Shown: positions 52,698 through 61,444 of the stretch, one piece after another | Layout: every line of letters starts with the position of its first letter | How positions within the stretch are numbered: position 1 is the first letter of the stretch | Assembly (NCBI RefSeq): GCF_018324205.1 | Contig: NZ_AP023356.1 | Location: 5,996,001 to 6,060,000 of the forward strand | DNA: 64,000 bases | Source of the DNA: Actinoplanes ianthinogenes | Lineage (GTDB): Bacteria; Actinomycetota; Actinomycetes; Mycobacteriales; Micromonosporaceae | Direction: 5' to 3' | Program-made: the position numbers and the translations under genes | Notes under the pieces: generated by a model | Seen by the model: the letters and a program-made list of their open reading frames with translations, nothing else | The model's database searches: none | Told to the model about the DNA's origin: nothing

Positions 52698-53327
52698 ATG
52701 ACTGAACGCGCCACCGTCGACATGTGGTTCGACCCCATCTGCCCCTGGGCCTGGATGACCTCCCGTTGGCTGCTCGAGGTGGAGAAGGTCCGGGACCTCG
52801 ACGTCCGTTTCAACGTGATGAGCCTGTCGGTGCTCAACGAGGGCCGTGACGAGCTGCCCGAGCGCTACAAGGAGCTGCTGAGCAAGGGCTGGGGCCCGGT
52901 CCGGGTCTGTATCGCCGCCGCCGAGACGGCCGGCCCGGAGGTGCTGCGGGACCTGTACACCGCCTTCGGCACCCGGATCCACCTGCAGAAGTACGAGCTC
53001 GACGAGAAGCTTTACCGGGAGGCGCTGACCGAGGTCGGCCTGGACCCGGAGCTGGCCGCGGCCGCGGACACCGATCAGTACGACGAGGCGTTGCGGGCCA
53101 GCCACAACGCCGGCATGAAGCCGGTCGGCACGGACGTCGGCACCCCGGTGATCCACGCGCCCGGGCCGAACCCGGACGAGAAGATCGCCTTCTTCGGCCC
53201 GGTGGTCACCCCGGCGCCCAAGGGCGACGCGGCCGGCAAGCTGTGGGACGGCGTGCTGCTGGTGGCCGGCACCCCCGGCTTCTACGAGATCAAGCGCAGC
53301 CGGGAGATCGGTCCGATTTTCGATTAG
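52698..53327 (+). CDS. DsbA-like mycothiol-dependent oxidoreductase (Rv2466c-like), CPWA variant
   Basis: The ATG at 52698 gives 209 residues in a thioredoxin fold with helical insertion. The family resemblance to Rv2466c is strong (DMWFDPICPWAWMTSRW, FNVMSLSVLNE, VGTPVIH). The active site reads CPWA instead of CPWC, so only the N-terminal Cys remains, which favours a monothiol mechanism with mycothiol. Single-Cys variants of this family also occur in other actinobacteria by general knowledge. A long hairpin follows the gene and probably ends its transcript. Confidence 0.88.
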   Translation: MTERATVDMWFDPICPWAWMTSRWLLEVEKVRDLDVRFNVMSLSVLNEGRDELPERYKELLSKGWGPVRVCIAAAETAGPEVLRDLYTAFGTRIHLQKYELDEKLYREALTEVGLDPELAAAADTDQYDEALRASHNAGMKPVGTDVGTPVIHAPGPNPDEKIAFFGPVVTPAPKGDAAGKLWDGVLLVAGTPGFYEIKRSREIGPIFD

Positions 53328-53346
53328 TTCGCCACTTGTCACCGCG

Positions 53347-53390
53347 GGCGGTCGTTGGATGAGGTGATGTACACCTCATCCAGCGACGCC
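53347..53390. terminator. Long perfect hairpin after the DsbA-like gene
   Basis: A 10-bp perfect core (53357-53366 with 53372-53381, loop ATGTA) extends outwards through GTCG/CGAC pairing, one T-G pair and one bulged base to GGC/GCC, giving a stem of about 19 bp. It starts 19 bases after the stop at 53327. It is best read as a terminator, but its symmetry would also suit an operator for the gene at 53593. The rest of the gap to 53592 holds a frame (53355-53582) that runs through the hairpin and is probably not a gene. Confidence 0.6.
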
Positions 53391-53592
53391 CTCGGCGTGA
53401 CGATCAGTGTCCAGCGCGAAGTCTGGACAGATTTATCCCCTGAACTGGCGGGCCTCGTCGCCCCGCCGGTCGTCGTGACGGCCCGGCCGGTGGAGCGACC
53501 GGTGAACGTCCGCCGACGAGCACAGTTGAGCAGGTCACGTGGGAACATGCCGGTGCGTGGGTACCGCCGGGCCGCCGGGTAAGTTGCCTGCC

Positions 53593-54789
53593 ATGACGGT
53601 CGTGCACCCGATCAGCCGGGCCTGGATCACCACTGGCGGTACCGGAGCCCAGAACTACGACGAGTTCGCCGACGACGCCGAAATCACCGACATCATCGCG
53701 GCCAACGCGCACAGCTCGCTGGCCGTGGAAATGCCGCATCTCGCGCCCGAGTCCCTCGGGAAGACCTTCGCCGAATCCCTGCCGGACGCCGTCGTCCGCC
53801 TGGAGCGCGACAAGTCCGAGGGACACTACCGGCAGGCTGAGCACGTCGTGGTGCTCTACCGGATCACCGCGCAGGACGAGGCGCCCGCCTACGGCCTGTG
53901 GAGCCTGGTCGACACCGACCAGATCTCCACCAGCGCCGACGAGCCGGGCCTGGTCATCCGCAACGAGGACGTCTTCATCGCCAAGGTCCGCGAGCGGGTC
54001 GCGCTCGCCGACGCGCTCCAGACGCTGCTCTCCCCGGTGCTGCTGCTGCAGACCGGCAAGGGCGAGGAGCTGCACGCGGCGCTGGCCGACGCCTGCGCCG
54101 CCGCGGGCGAGCCGGAGGCCACCGACACCGACCAGAGCGGCCGGACCCACGCCATCTGGGTGCTCGGGCCGGGCGAGACCCAGGACCGGCTCACCGAGCT
54201 GGCCGGCGGCGGCGAGCTGGTGGTCGCCGACGGCAACCACCGCAGCCTGGCCGCGCAGACCGGTGGCCTGCCCCGCTTCCTCGCCGTGATCACCACCCCG
54301 GCGTCGGTCGCGATCCAGCCGTACAACCGGCTGATCAGCGAGCTCCCGGCCAGCCCGGACGAGCTGCTGGAGCGGCTCCGCGCGGCCGGTGCGACGGTCA
54401 CCGAGCTGCCGCGCGCCGCGGCGCTGCCCGGCAAGGGGACGATCGAGATGTACGCCGGGGGCCGCTCCTACGCCGTCGGCCTCCCGTCCGACCCGGCCGG
54501 CACGGCGGTGGAGAACCTGGACCACGCCCTGGTCGAGCGGGTGCTGCTGCGCGACGTGCTGGGCCTGGACCCGGGCGACAAGCGGATCTCCTACATCGGC
54601 GGCGACTACCCGGTGGAGTGGCTGCGCGACGAGGTCGACAACGGCCGCGCCGAGCTGGCCGTGCTGATCGCCCCGGTGACCGTGGAGGACTTCGTCGAGG
54701 TCAACCTGGCCCGGCTGAAGCTGCCGCGCAAGAGCACCTGGTTCACCCCGAAGGCCCGGGGCGGTCTCGTCCTCGCCCAGCTCGGCTGA
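53593..54789 (+). CDS. DUF1015-family protein
   Basis: The ATG at 53593 gives 398 residues. The VVADGNHRSLAA motif is the hallmark of DUF1015 and is similar to the GxHR motif of ParB/serine-kinase (SerK/SbnI)-like folds; family members are often near serine biosynthesis genes, though serA here is 50 kb away. The C-terminal part includes ISYIGGDYPVEWLRDEVDNG. Biochemical function is unproven. It precedes an esterase gene by two bases and is probably co-transcribed with it. Confidence 0.85.
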   Translation: MTVVHPISRAWITTGGTGAQNYDEFADDAEITDIIAANAHSSLAVEMPHLAPESLGKTFAESLPDAVVRLERDKSEGHYRQAEHVVVLYRITAQDEAPAYGLWSLVDTDQISTSADEPGLVIRNEDVFIAKVRERVALADALQTLLSPVLLLQTGKGEELHAALADACAAAGEPEATDTDQSGRTHAIWVLGPGETQDRLTELAGGGELVVADGNHRSLAAQTGGLPRFLAVITTPASVAIQPYNRLISELPASPDELLERLRAAGATVTELPRAAALPGKGTIEMYAGGRSYAVGLPSDPAGTAVENLDHALVERVLLRDVLGLDPGDKRISYIGGDYPVEWLRDEVDNGRAELAVLIAPVTVEDFVEVNLARLKLPRKSTWFTPKARGGLVLAQLG

Positions 54790-54791
54790 TC

Positions 54792-55709
54792 GTGCTCCAT
54801 CCGCAGGTGACGGCGGCGGCGAGACTTCGCCGCCGCCCCTCCGCCGAGCAGCTCTCGGCGAGCCCCTACGAGAGGCTCCAGTTCGCCCGTGCGGCGATGG
54901 AGGAGTCCAACGAGGCGGAGACCGGCCCGGCGCTGCCGTTGCCGGTGGTCGCCGACCTGGACGCGAATGGCGTGCCCTGCCGGCTCTACGCGACCCGGGC
55001 CGGCGCGCCGGTCTTCGTCTACCTGCACGGCGGCGGCTGGTGCTACGGCAGCATCGAGACCGTCGACCGGTTCTGCCGCCGGGTTGCCGACCGGTCCGGC
55101 TTCGCGGTGCTGTCGGTGGGCTACCGGCTCGCCCCGGAGCACGTCCACCCGGCCGCGCTCCTGGACGCCGAGGCGGTGCTCGACCACGTCCGCAAGGAGG
55201 GCGCCGAGCTGGGTGTGGACCCGTCCCGGCTGGCGATCGGCGGGGACAGCGCGGGCGGCCAGCTCGCCACGGTCACCGCCCGCCGGCAGCGTGACGCCGG
55301 CACCCCACTGGACTTCCAGGCGCTGATCTACCCGGCGCTGGACCCGCTCACCTCCGCCGAGTCGTACGACGAGCTGGGGGAGTACGGGCTGGACCGGGCC
55401 TCGATGAAGCTGGCCTGGGAGACCTACGTCCCGGATCCGATGACCCGGCTCACGCCGGACGTGGCGCCGCTGGCCGTCGCCGACCTGTCCGGGATGCCCT
55501 CCACCCTGATCATCACGGCGGAGTACGACGCGCTGCGCGACGAGGGCGCCGATTACGCGGACGCGCTGATCGCCGGGGGCGTGCCGGTGGTCCACACCCG
55601 TTACCAGGGGATGAACCACGGTTTCGCCCGCAAGATCGCCACCATCGACGCGGCCCGGGCGGCGGCCGACCAGGTCGCCGCCGCCCTCCGCGCCGCGCTG
55701 ACGTTCTGA
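54792..55709 (+). CDS. Alpha/beta hydrolase, hormone-sensitive-lipase family
   Basis: The 305-residue cytoplasmic esterase starts at the GTG at 54792, two bases after the DUF1015 stop. It contains the HGGGW oxyanion motif near residue 79, GDSAGG nucleophile motif near 156, Asp in ITAEYDALRDEG and His in GMNHGF, so the Ser/Asp/His triad is intact. HSL-family enzymes act on short- to medium-chain esters. It is convergent with rpiA across 6 bases. Confidence 0.92.
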   Translation: MLHPQVTAAARLRRRPSAEQLSASPYERLQFARAAMEESNEAETGPALPLPVVADLDANGVPCRLYATRAGAPVFVYLHGGGWCYGSIETVDRFCRRVADRSGFAVLSVGYRLAPEHVHPAALLDAEAVLDHVRKEGAELGVDPSRLAIGGDSAGGQLATVTARRQRDAGTPLDFQALIYPALDPLTSAESYDELGEYGLDRASMKLAWETYVPDPMTRLTPDVAPLAVADLSGMPSTLIITAEYDALRDEGADYADALIAGGVPVVHTRYQGMNHGFARKIATIDAARAAADQVAAALRAALTF

Positions 55710-55715
55710 CCGGCG

Positions 55716-56459
55716 TCAGCCGGCCAGGATCAACTCGAAGTCGTAACCGAAGAAGAGACCGGTCTCGACGACGCCGGACATCTGCTTCAGGCGGGTGTGG
55801 GCGTCGTCGGCGATCTCGCTGAACCGCAGGTCCAGCGTCAGGTTGCCGCGCTCGGTGATGACCGGGCCGTCCTTGCCGCCGGCCGGGCGCAGGGTGACCT
55901 CGTCGAGACCGGGGAAGTCCTGCAACTGCTCGAAGATCAGGCTGAGCGCGGCGGGGTCGATCTCCACCGGCGCCGCGAAGTTCTGCCCCAGCCGTTCCAC
56001 GATCTTGGACTGGTCGACCACGATGTACGCCTTCGGCGCCGCGGCCATCATCAGCTTCTCCTGGTAGAGCGCGCCGCCGCGGCCCTTGATCAGGCGCTTT
56101 TTCGCGTCCACCTCGTCGGCGCCGTCGAAGCACCAGTCCGGCCGGACCTCGTTGAGCGTCGCGGTGCGCAGGCCGAGCGCGGCACACGCGTTCGCCACCT
56201 CGATCGAGGTGGGGATCGCGGTGAACGAGAGCCCCTCCTGCCGCGCGCGGGCGGCGAGGGCCTGGAGGGTGAGGAAGCTGGTCGAGCCGGAGCCGATGCC
56301 GACCGTCTGCCCGTCCTGCAACTCGGCGGCCAGCCGGGCCGCCGCCTCCCGCTTGGCTTCCTCGTTCTTGATGACACCTGACCAGGTCAGGCCGTTGGGG
56401 CGGTTCTTCCACTGCATGTGTTGGTCAACCGTTTCCAGAAGCGGACGGTGGTCCCTCAC
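55716..56459 (-). CDS. rpiA: Ribose-5-phosphate isomerase A
   Basis: This enzyme interconverts ribose 5-phosphate and ribulose 5-phosphate in the pentose phosphate pathway. The 247-residue protein has GIGSGSTSFLTLQAL, WCFDGADEVD (catalytic Asp) and IKGRGGALYQEKL (catalytic Glu/Lys) with normal order. The N-terminal 14 residues are extra and a Met at 56417 is a plausible alternative start. Many actinobacteria use RpiB instead, so RpiA here is of note. It follows a Pro-rich gene by 7 bases in one leftward operon. Confidence 0.93.
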   Translation of the reverse strand: MRDHRPLLETVDQHMQWKNRPNGLTWSGVIKNEEAKREAAARLAAELQDGQTVGIGSGSTSFLTLQALAARARQEGLSFTAIPTSIEVANACAALGLRTATLNEVRPDWCFDGADEVDAKKRLIKGRGGALYQEKLMMAAAPKAYIVVDQSKIVERLGQNFAAPVEIDPAALSLIFEQLQDFPGLDEVTLRPAGGKDGPVITERGNLTLDLRFSEIADDAHTRLKQMSGVVETGLFFGYDFELILAG

Positions 56460-56466
56460 ATCGTAG

Positions 56467-56883
56467 TCAGCGGCGGGGAAGGTCCTCCCGGGGCAGCCAG
56501 TTTCGCCGGACGATCACCAGATCCCGGTCGGCCGCCGCCAGATCCTCGTCGGTGGGCCGGGCCGCGTCCCGGGCGCGCAGCGCGGCGCCGACGCTGACCT
56601 GTGACGAACCTGAGCCGACCAGGCCACGCAGCCCGCGCTCGGCCTCCCGGTCCTCGGCCGCGCCGCTGCCGGCCGGTGCGGGCCGTTTGGCCGGCGGCCG
56701 GGCGCTCGCGGGCGGCGCCGGCACCGGGGCGGACGGCGGCGGGGACGGCGGTGGGGCGGCCGGCGGGGACGGCGGTGGGGTGGACGGCGGTGGGGCGGGC
56801 ACCGGCGCCGCGGGCTCGGCCGGGGCGGGACTCGCCCCGGACGGGGGGCGTACCCGCCGGCGGCGGCGTTCGGGCTCAGCCAT
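56467..56883 (-). CDS. Pro/Ala-rich hypothetical protein
   Basis: The 138-residue protein begins with a basic stretch (EPERRRRRVR) and about 60 residues of Pro/Ala/Ser repeats, then a helical, charged tail (DREAERGLRGLVG, TDEDLAAADRDLVIVRRNWLP). The tail is the only part with folded-protein character. It lies between an Eis-like gene and rpiA with small gaps. No function can be assigned; the frame agrees with codon bias. Confidence 0.65.
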   Translation of the reverse strand: MAEPERRRRRVRPPSGASPAPAEPAAPVPAPPPSTPPPSPPAAPPPSPPPSAPVPAPPASARPPAKRPAPAGSGAAEDREAERGLRGLVGSGSSQVSVGAALRARDAARPTDEDLAAADRDLVIVRRNWLPREDLPRR

Positions 56884-56911
56884 GATCCCGACGGTACCGC
56901 CGCCGCGGGCC

Positions 56912-58135
56912 TCAGAACACCTCGGTCGCGCTGGGCGCCCGGTGCCAGCCGAACGCCACGCTCGGATCGTTTCCGGTCAGCTGCCGGACCCGGCCGGCCG
57001 CGGCGAGTGCCTGGAGCGAGGTCCCGCCCAGGTAGGCCGCGCCGAGGTCGGTCACCGAGCACGTCAGGTCGGCCGGGTCGCCGGTCCGGACGCAGGCCGC
57101 CCCGTCCGGGCCGCCGGTCAGCCGCCAGCGCCCGGCGTTCGCCGGCAGGATCGGGTCGGCCACCTCCAGCACCACGTCGACCGGGGCGAGGTAGCGCCGG
57201 GCGGCCAGCGCGGCCGGCAGGTCGACCAGCCGGATGAACAGCCCGTCGCCGAGCGTGGCGCCCAGCCGCCGCGGCTCGTCCACCAGGTGCTGCAACGGCT
57301 CGTCGACCGCGGCCAGTTTCCAGCTCACCCGCCGGGTCAGGTCGATGCCCAGCAGGAACCGCCAGAGCGCCTGATAGGTCTGCGGATCATCGGCGACCAC
57401 CTCGCGGACCTGAACCTCGGCGTCCGGCCCGTGGTCGTTCCAGCTGTGCATGACCCGCCACAGGGCGTAACCGGTGGGGCCGCCCGGCCCGTCGTGGACC
57501 ACCGCGTACTGCTGGGTGGCGCCGTCGCGGTGGTCCTTCGCGTCGGTCAGCACGTATCGCCACCAGCGGTCGTCGCGGTCGGACCAGCCGGGCCGGGTGG
57601 TGCGCAGCCGGTCGTAGAGCTTGCTGAGGTCGGAGAGGAGCGCGAGCGGGGCGCCCATCCGCAGCCGGCCGGCGGGCTCGGCGGGCGGGACGGTCAGCCG
57701 GACCTCCCGGTTCATGATCGAGAACTTGAGACGGGACGAGGCCAGGCCGTACCCGAACCGGGGGTAGATGCCGGTTTCGCTGGCCCAGAGCACCGCGATC
57801 GGTTCCCGCCCGGCCGCCGCGATGTCGGCCAGCTGGCGATGCATCAGCGCGGTGAGCAGGCCGCGCCGCCGGTGGGTCGGCCGCACCCCGACGCTGGAGA
57901 TGTGCGCGGCGCTCAGCACCGCGCCGGGCACGGTCAGCTCGCGGCTGAACGCCAGGGCGTGCCCGGCCATCAGCCCGTGGTCGTCGGCGACCAGCGACCG
58001 CTCCGGCTCGTGGACCGATGCCTCGGCCGCCTTGAGCTCGCCCTCGAAATCCTGATGGAACACCAGGGTGAGCAACTCACAGATCGCCGTGATGTCCTCG
58101 GGTGTCCCGGCCCGGAGCCGTACCGCGTCGTCCAT
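56912..58135 (-). CDS. Eis-like GNAT acetyltransferase
   Basis: The 407-residue protein starts at the ATG at 58135 and has the three-domain layout of Eis (enhanced intracellular survival) acetyltransferases. The N-terminal GNAT domain contains ISSVGVRPTHRRRGLLTALM, the acetyl-CoA binding motif, and VLWASETGIYPRFGYG. A second GNAT-like domain and a C-terminal sterol carrier-like domain (LTGGPDGAACVRTGDPADLTCSV) follow, ending in the typical Phe carboxyl terminus. Relatives acetylate aminoglycosides and other amines. It is divergent from a membrane protein at 58236. Confidence 0.93.
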   Translation of the reverse strand: MDDAVRLRAGTPEDITAICELLTLVFHQDFEGELKAAEASVHEPERSLVADDHGLMAGHALAFSRELTVPGAVLSAAHISSVGVRPTHRRRGLLTALMHRQLADIAAAGREPIAVLWASETGIYPRFGYGLASSRLKFSIMNREVRLTVPPAEPAGRLRMGAPLALLSDLSKLYDRLRTTRPGWSDRDDRWWRYVLTDAKDHRDGATQQYAVVHDGPGGPTGYALWRVMHSWNDHGPDAEVQVREVVADDPQTYQALWRFLLGIDLTRRVSWKLAAVDEPLQHLVDEPRRLGATLGDGLFIRLVDLPAALAARRYLAPVDVVLEVADPILPANAGRWRLTGGPDGAACVRTGDPADLTCSVTDLGAAYLGGTSLQALAAAGRVRQLTGNDPSVAFGWHRAPSATEVF

Positions 58136-58235
58136 GGAGCTTGTGTAACGGACTCGGGCGTGTGCGAGCCAGCTATTTGCGAGCTGGCTACTCTCGGAAC
58201 AGACGACCGCCCGGTCGAACCTTGGAGGGGGAACC

Positions 58236-58862
58236 ATGCCTGAGCAACCGCAGTGGTCGGAGCGGACGCTCGACATGCCGCCGCAGGACCCGTGGGCCGA
58301 CCAGCCGACGGCGACCGCGCCGCCCGTGCCGCCGGCCGACGACCCCACCCGCGTGCAGTCCTCGCCGAGCAGCCCGCAGGCCGCGCCGCCGTCGCCGTTC
58401 AGCCAGGGCCGTGCCGTGGTCACCCCGCGCGACCAGCGGCGCGACGACTTCACCGCGGTCCACGAGCCGACCGGCACCGGCTGGCCCGGCGCCGGGATGC
58501 CGCACGAGCAGCACAGCCTCGGCTGGCACCTGCGCCAGCTGCGCCGCGGTGGCGAGTGGAGCACCGCCGCGGTGCTCTTCGCGTTCGTCTGCTGGGGCAT
58601 CTGGGCGCTGTCCGAGGGCGGCTCCCTGGTCACCCCGGTGGTGGTCTTCGTCATCACGCTGCTGGTCGGGGTGGGCCTCTTCTTCCTGGCCCGGCTGGTC
58701 GGCCGGGTGGTGCTGGAGCGCTATCTGAACCGGCCCCGCCACACCGCCCGCGGCGCCCACATGGTGGCCGGGCTCTACCTGGTCGGCGTCGGTTTCACCT
58801 TCCTCCGCCAGACCCAGTGGGTGATGGACGCCTTCAACTGGGTGAAAGACCTGTTCTCCTGA
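58236..58862 (+). CDS. Membrane protein with Pro-rich N-terminus, hypothetical
   Basis: GGAGGGGG precedes the ATG at 58236. The 208-residue product has a Pro/Ser/Gln-rich cytoplasmic region (about 1-90), then two membrane helices (about 108-128 and 131-155) and a shorter hydrophobic segment (HMVAGLYLVGVGFTFL). The C-terminus is amphipathic. It is convergent with the AtzH-like gene, one base apart. The family is not recognised. Confidence 0.7.
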   Translation: MPEQPQWSERTLDMPPQDPWADQPTATAPPVPPADDPTRVQSSPSSPQAAPPSPFSQGRAVVTPRDQRRDDFTAVHEPTGTGWPGAGMPHEQHSLGWHLRQLRRGGEWSTAAVLFAFVCWGIWALSEGGSLVTPVVVFVITLLVGVGLFFLARLVGRVVLERYLNRPRHTARGAHMVAGLYLVGVGFTFLRQTQWVMDAFNWVKDLFS

Positions 58863-58863
58863 G

Positions 58864-59235
58864 TCACGAGGCCGGCTCCGAGACGTGCGCCGTGATGATC
58901 CGCCAGCCCTCCGGCAGACGTGCCCACGCCTGCGTCTGCCGGCCGGGGACGTCGGACCCGGGGTAACCGAACAGGGTGGTCACCACGGCGGTGCTCAGGC
59001 CGTACGTATGGATCTGGGTCTCCTTGAGCCGGCGGCCCGGCGGCAGCGGGTCCTGCGCGACCCGCCACCGCCTCTGCTCGTCGAGCCCGTCCTGGTGATC
59101 GGCGATGCCGAAACGGACCGCGCGGTCGGCGAAGAAACCGAGGACGCGCTCGACGTCGTTGTCCACCAGCGCCTGCTCATAGGCCTCGAAAGCGGTGGCG
59201 ACCTCCGCCATCACCGCGGGGATGTCCCGTTCCAT
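58864..59235 (-). CDS. AtzH/HpxZ-like protein (DUF3225), SnoaL fold
   Basis: The 123-residue protein is of the NTF2/SnoaL-like fold with DUF3225 character: FEAYEQALVDNDVERVLGFF, RFGIADHQDG and AWARLPEGWRIITAHVS. AtzH and HpxZ members accompany amidases of cyanuric acid (AtzE, 1-carboxybiuret) and oxalurate breakdown. Here it is the last gene of a leftward operon with two cysteine hydrolases and a permease; its ATG overlaps the permease stop. An AtzE-like amidase gene is not in the window. The function is inferred from family and context. Confidence 0.82.
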   Translation of the reverse strand: MERDIPAVMAEVATAFEAYEQALVDNDVERVLGFFADRAVRFGIADHQDGLDEQRRWRVAQDPLPPGRRLKETQIHTYGLSTAVVTTLFGYPGSDVPGRQTQAWARLPEGWRIITAHVSEPAS

Positions 59236-60794
59236 CAGGCCGGCACCGACGCCGCTTCCGGAGCGTCCTCGGTCTCCTCGTCCGGTTCCGGCACCCGCGG
59301 CGCCGGCCGGGTCAGCGCGAACAGCACGCAGACCACGGTCAGGAACAGGTACCCGAGCGTCACCTGCCCGTCGGCGTTCCACTGCACCTTCGGGGCGTGG
59401 ATCAGGCCGACGAAGGTCAGGACCGCGCCCGCCCCGGAGAAGACCGCCGCGTGCCAGAACCGCTTGTCGATGATGAACGCGACGATCGCGCCGAGCACCA
59501 GACCGGCCAGGATGGCGCCCTGGCCGAGTGTGCGCAGCCCGTCGTAGACGAGGCCCGCCCCGGCCAGGGCCTCCGAGCCGACCTGGGTCGCGGTGGTGCC
59601 GGCCGCGGCCAACGCGTTGTCCATCTGGCCGGTGGCCCACTGGGCGATGTTCGGGATCAGGGCGGCGACCACCGCGGCGGCGTGTGCCCGGGGCGTCGCC
59701 TGGAACGCCTGAGCGCCGATCAACAGGCCGATGTAGAGCAGGATCGGCACGATCGCCGCGGTCGGGAAGATCGCGCCGAGCAGGCCGAACAGGCCGAAGA
59801 AGCAGAGCAGCGCGATCACCACGCCGGTCGCCATCGAGTAACCGGTGCGGCCGCCGGCGGCCTTCCAGCCCGGGTGGCCGACGTAGACCGCGGGCGGGAA
59901 CGGCGACCCGAGGCAGGAGCCGATCACCGCGCCGGCCCCGTCGGCGAGCAGCACGCTGCGCAGGTTGTACCGGTCGCCGGCGGTGGCCGCGCTCTCCACG
60001 TTGGTCATCGCCTCGGTGAAGTTGTAGACCCCCAGCGGGATGGCGGTGGCCAGCAGCGGCGCCATGTCCCTCAGCCCGTCGATCAGCAGGCCGACCTTGA
60101 GGTGCGGGAAGGCGAACGCGATGTCCTTCGCGGCGGCGGTCACGTCCGGCACGCTCATCGCCCCGCCGATCCAGCCGATCGCGGTGCCGGCCAGCAGCGC
60201 GACCAGGCCGATCGGGAGGTTGAACGGCAATTTGACGTCGGTGAGCAGGCCGATCAGCAGCAGGCCGAAGACCGGCAGGGCGATCCAGGCGGCGGACCAC
60301 ATGGTGCCGGCCGGGTTCATCGAGATGAAGGTGATCGAGATGCCGGCCAGGGTGCCGAGCAGGGCGGCCCGGGGCGCGTACTTGCGGATGTAGGGGCCGA
60401 CGAACGCGCCGATCAGCACGATCACGCCGATGATGAACGCCCAGGCGATGCCGGCCGTCCAGGCCGCGATCGGATCCTTGGTGGCCAGATAGATCGGCAG
60501 CATGATCACGAAGATCACGATGAACATGTGCGGGACGCTGGGGCCGTAGGGCATCGCCGTGACGTCGGCCCGGTTCTCCCGGGCGGCCAGGCGGCGGGCC
60601 AGGAAGGTGTAGTAGATGTTGCCGGCGACCAGGGCGATGCCGAGGGCGGGCAGCACCACGCCGAACACGTCGCCGGCCGGCATCTTGATCACGCCGAGGC
60701 AGAGGCCGGTCAGGGTGAGCACGTTGACCAGGACGTTGACGCCGAAGCCGAAGAAGGCGTTGGTGTCACCGCGTACCCAATAAGGCAGTTTCAT
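59235..60794 (-). CDS. NCS2-type permease (xanthine/uracil-like)
   Basis: The 519-residue protein has about 12-14 hydrophobic segments and NCS2 sequence character (GFGVNVLVNVLTLTGL near the start, ISITFISMNP, TNVESAATAGD). AAGGAGA lies just upstream of the ATG at 60794, which overlaps the preceding hydrolase stop. NCS2 carriers import nucleobases and related ring ureides; in this operon a ureide or s-triazine-derived substrate is a reasonable guess. The N-terminal LPYWVRGDTNAFFGFG is typical of the AzgA-like/regulatory subset. Confidence 0.85.
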   Translation of the reverse strand: MKLPYWVRGDTNAFFGFGVNVLVNVLTLTGLCLGVIKMPAGDVFGVVLPALGIALVAGNIYYTFLARRLAARENRADVTAMPYGPSVPHMFIVIFVIMLPIYLATKDPIAAWTAGIAWAFIIGVIVLIGAFVGPYIRKYAPRAALLGTLAGISITFISMNPAGTMWSAAWIALPVFGLLLIGLLTDVKLPFNLPIGLVALLAGTAIGWIGGAMSVPDVTAAAKDIAFAFPHLKVGLLIDGLRDMAPLLATAIPLGVYNFTEAMTNVESAATAGDRYNLRSVLLADGAGAVIGSCLGSPFPPAVYVGHPGWKAAGGRTGYSMATGVVIALLCFFGLFGLLGAIFPTAAIVPILLYIGLLIGAQAFQATPRAHAAAVVAALIPNIAQWATGQMDNALAAAGTTATQVGSEALAGAGLVYDGLRTLGQGAILAGLVLGAIVAFIIDKRFWHAAVFSGAGAVLTFVGLIHAPKVQWNADGQVTLGYLFLTVVCVLFALTRPAPRVPEPDEETEDAPEAASVPA

Positions 60795-61441
60795 CGCGTT
60801 ATCTCCTTGATCAGGGCGGAGGACTCGGCGACCCAGCCGAAGATGCCGCCCTGGGCGGCGATCATCTGGAGGCCGACGCGCTGGAACTCGGGGAAGTAGG
60901 AGCCGACGCAGTCGGCGAGCACGAGGCACTCGTAACCGCGGTCGTTGGCCTCGCGGATGGTGGTGTGCACGCAGACCTCGGTGGTGACCCCGGTGACGAC
61001 CAACGACGTCGCGTCTTTCAACGCATCCGACAAATCGGTCGCATAGAACGCACCCTTGCCGGGTTTGTCGATGACTGTCTCGCCGTCGAGCGGTCGCAGC
61101 TCGTCGATGATGTCGTGGCCGTACTCGCCGCGGATCAGGATTTTTCCGAATCTGCCGGGCTGACCGATCATCGAGCCGCGCCGGAGTTTGGCGGGCGGGC
61201 AGTCGGACAGGTCGGGCACGTGGCCCTCGCGAGTGTGGATCACCCGGAGGCCGGCGGCCCGCCACGCCGCCAGCAGCGCGGCCAGCGGCTCGATCGTCCG
61301 CCGCAGCTGTGCCACGTCGTTGCCCAGGCTCTCGCCGAAGCCGCCGGGCAGCAGGAAGTCGCGCTGCATGTCGATGACCAGCAGCGCGGTGGTGGCCGGG
61401 TCGAAGGTGAACGGTCCGGGATCGGCGGCGACGGTCGGCAC
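60791..61441 (-). CDS. Cysteine hydrolase paralogue (isochorismatase fold), biuret/triuret hydrolase-like
   Basis: The 216-residue protein has the cysteine hydrolase triad Asp24 (VIDMQRDF), Lys126 (VIDKPGKG) and Cys157 (TTEVCVHT). It is a clear relative of the next gene and of biuret and triuret hydrolases (BiuH/TrtA) but lacks the ANKRWRS segment of BiuH, with AKLRRGS in its place. A related amide such as triuret or a ureidoacrylate is possible. The start is a GTG at 61441, three bases after the BiuH-like stop; its own stop overlaps the permease start. Confidence 0.82.
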   Translation of the reverse strand: MPTVAADPGPFTFDPATTALLVIDMQRDFLLPGGFGESLGNDVAQLRRTIEPLAALLAAWRAAGLRVIHTREGHVPDLSDCPPAKLRRGSMIGQPGRFGKILIRGEYGHDIIDELRPLDGETVIDKPGKGAFYATDLSDALKDATSLVVTGVTTEVCVHTTIREANDRGYECLVLADCVGSYFPEFQRVGLQMIAAQGGIFGWVAESSALIKEITR

Positions 61442-61444
61442 GGC

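Noticed and set aside
53355..53582. Plus-strand frame of 75 codons between DsbA-like and DUF1015 genes
   Set aside because: It begins inside a long hairpin, has no ribosome site and ends in an Arg-rich tail.
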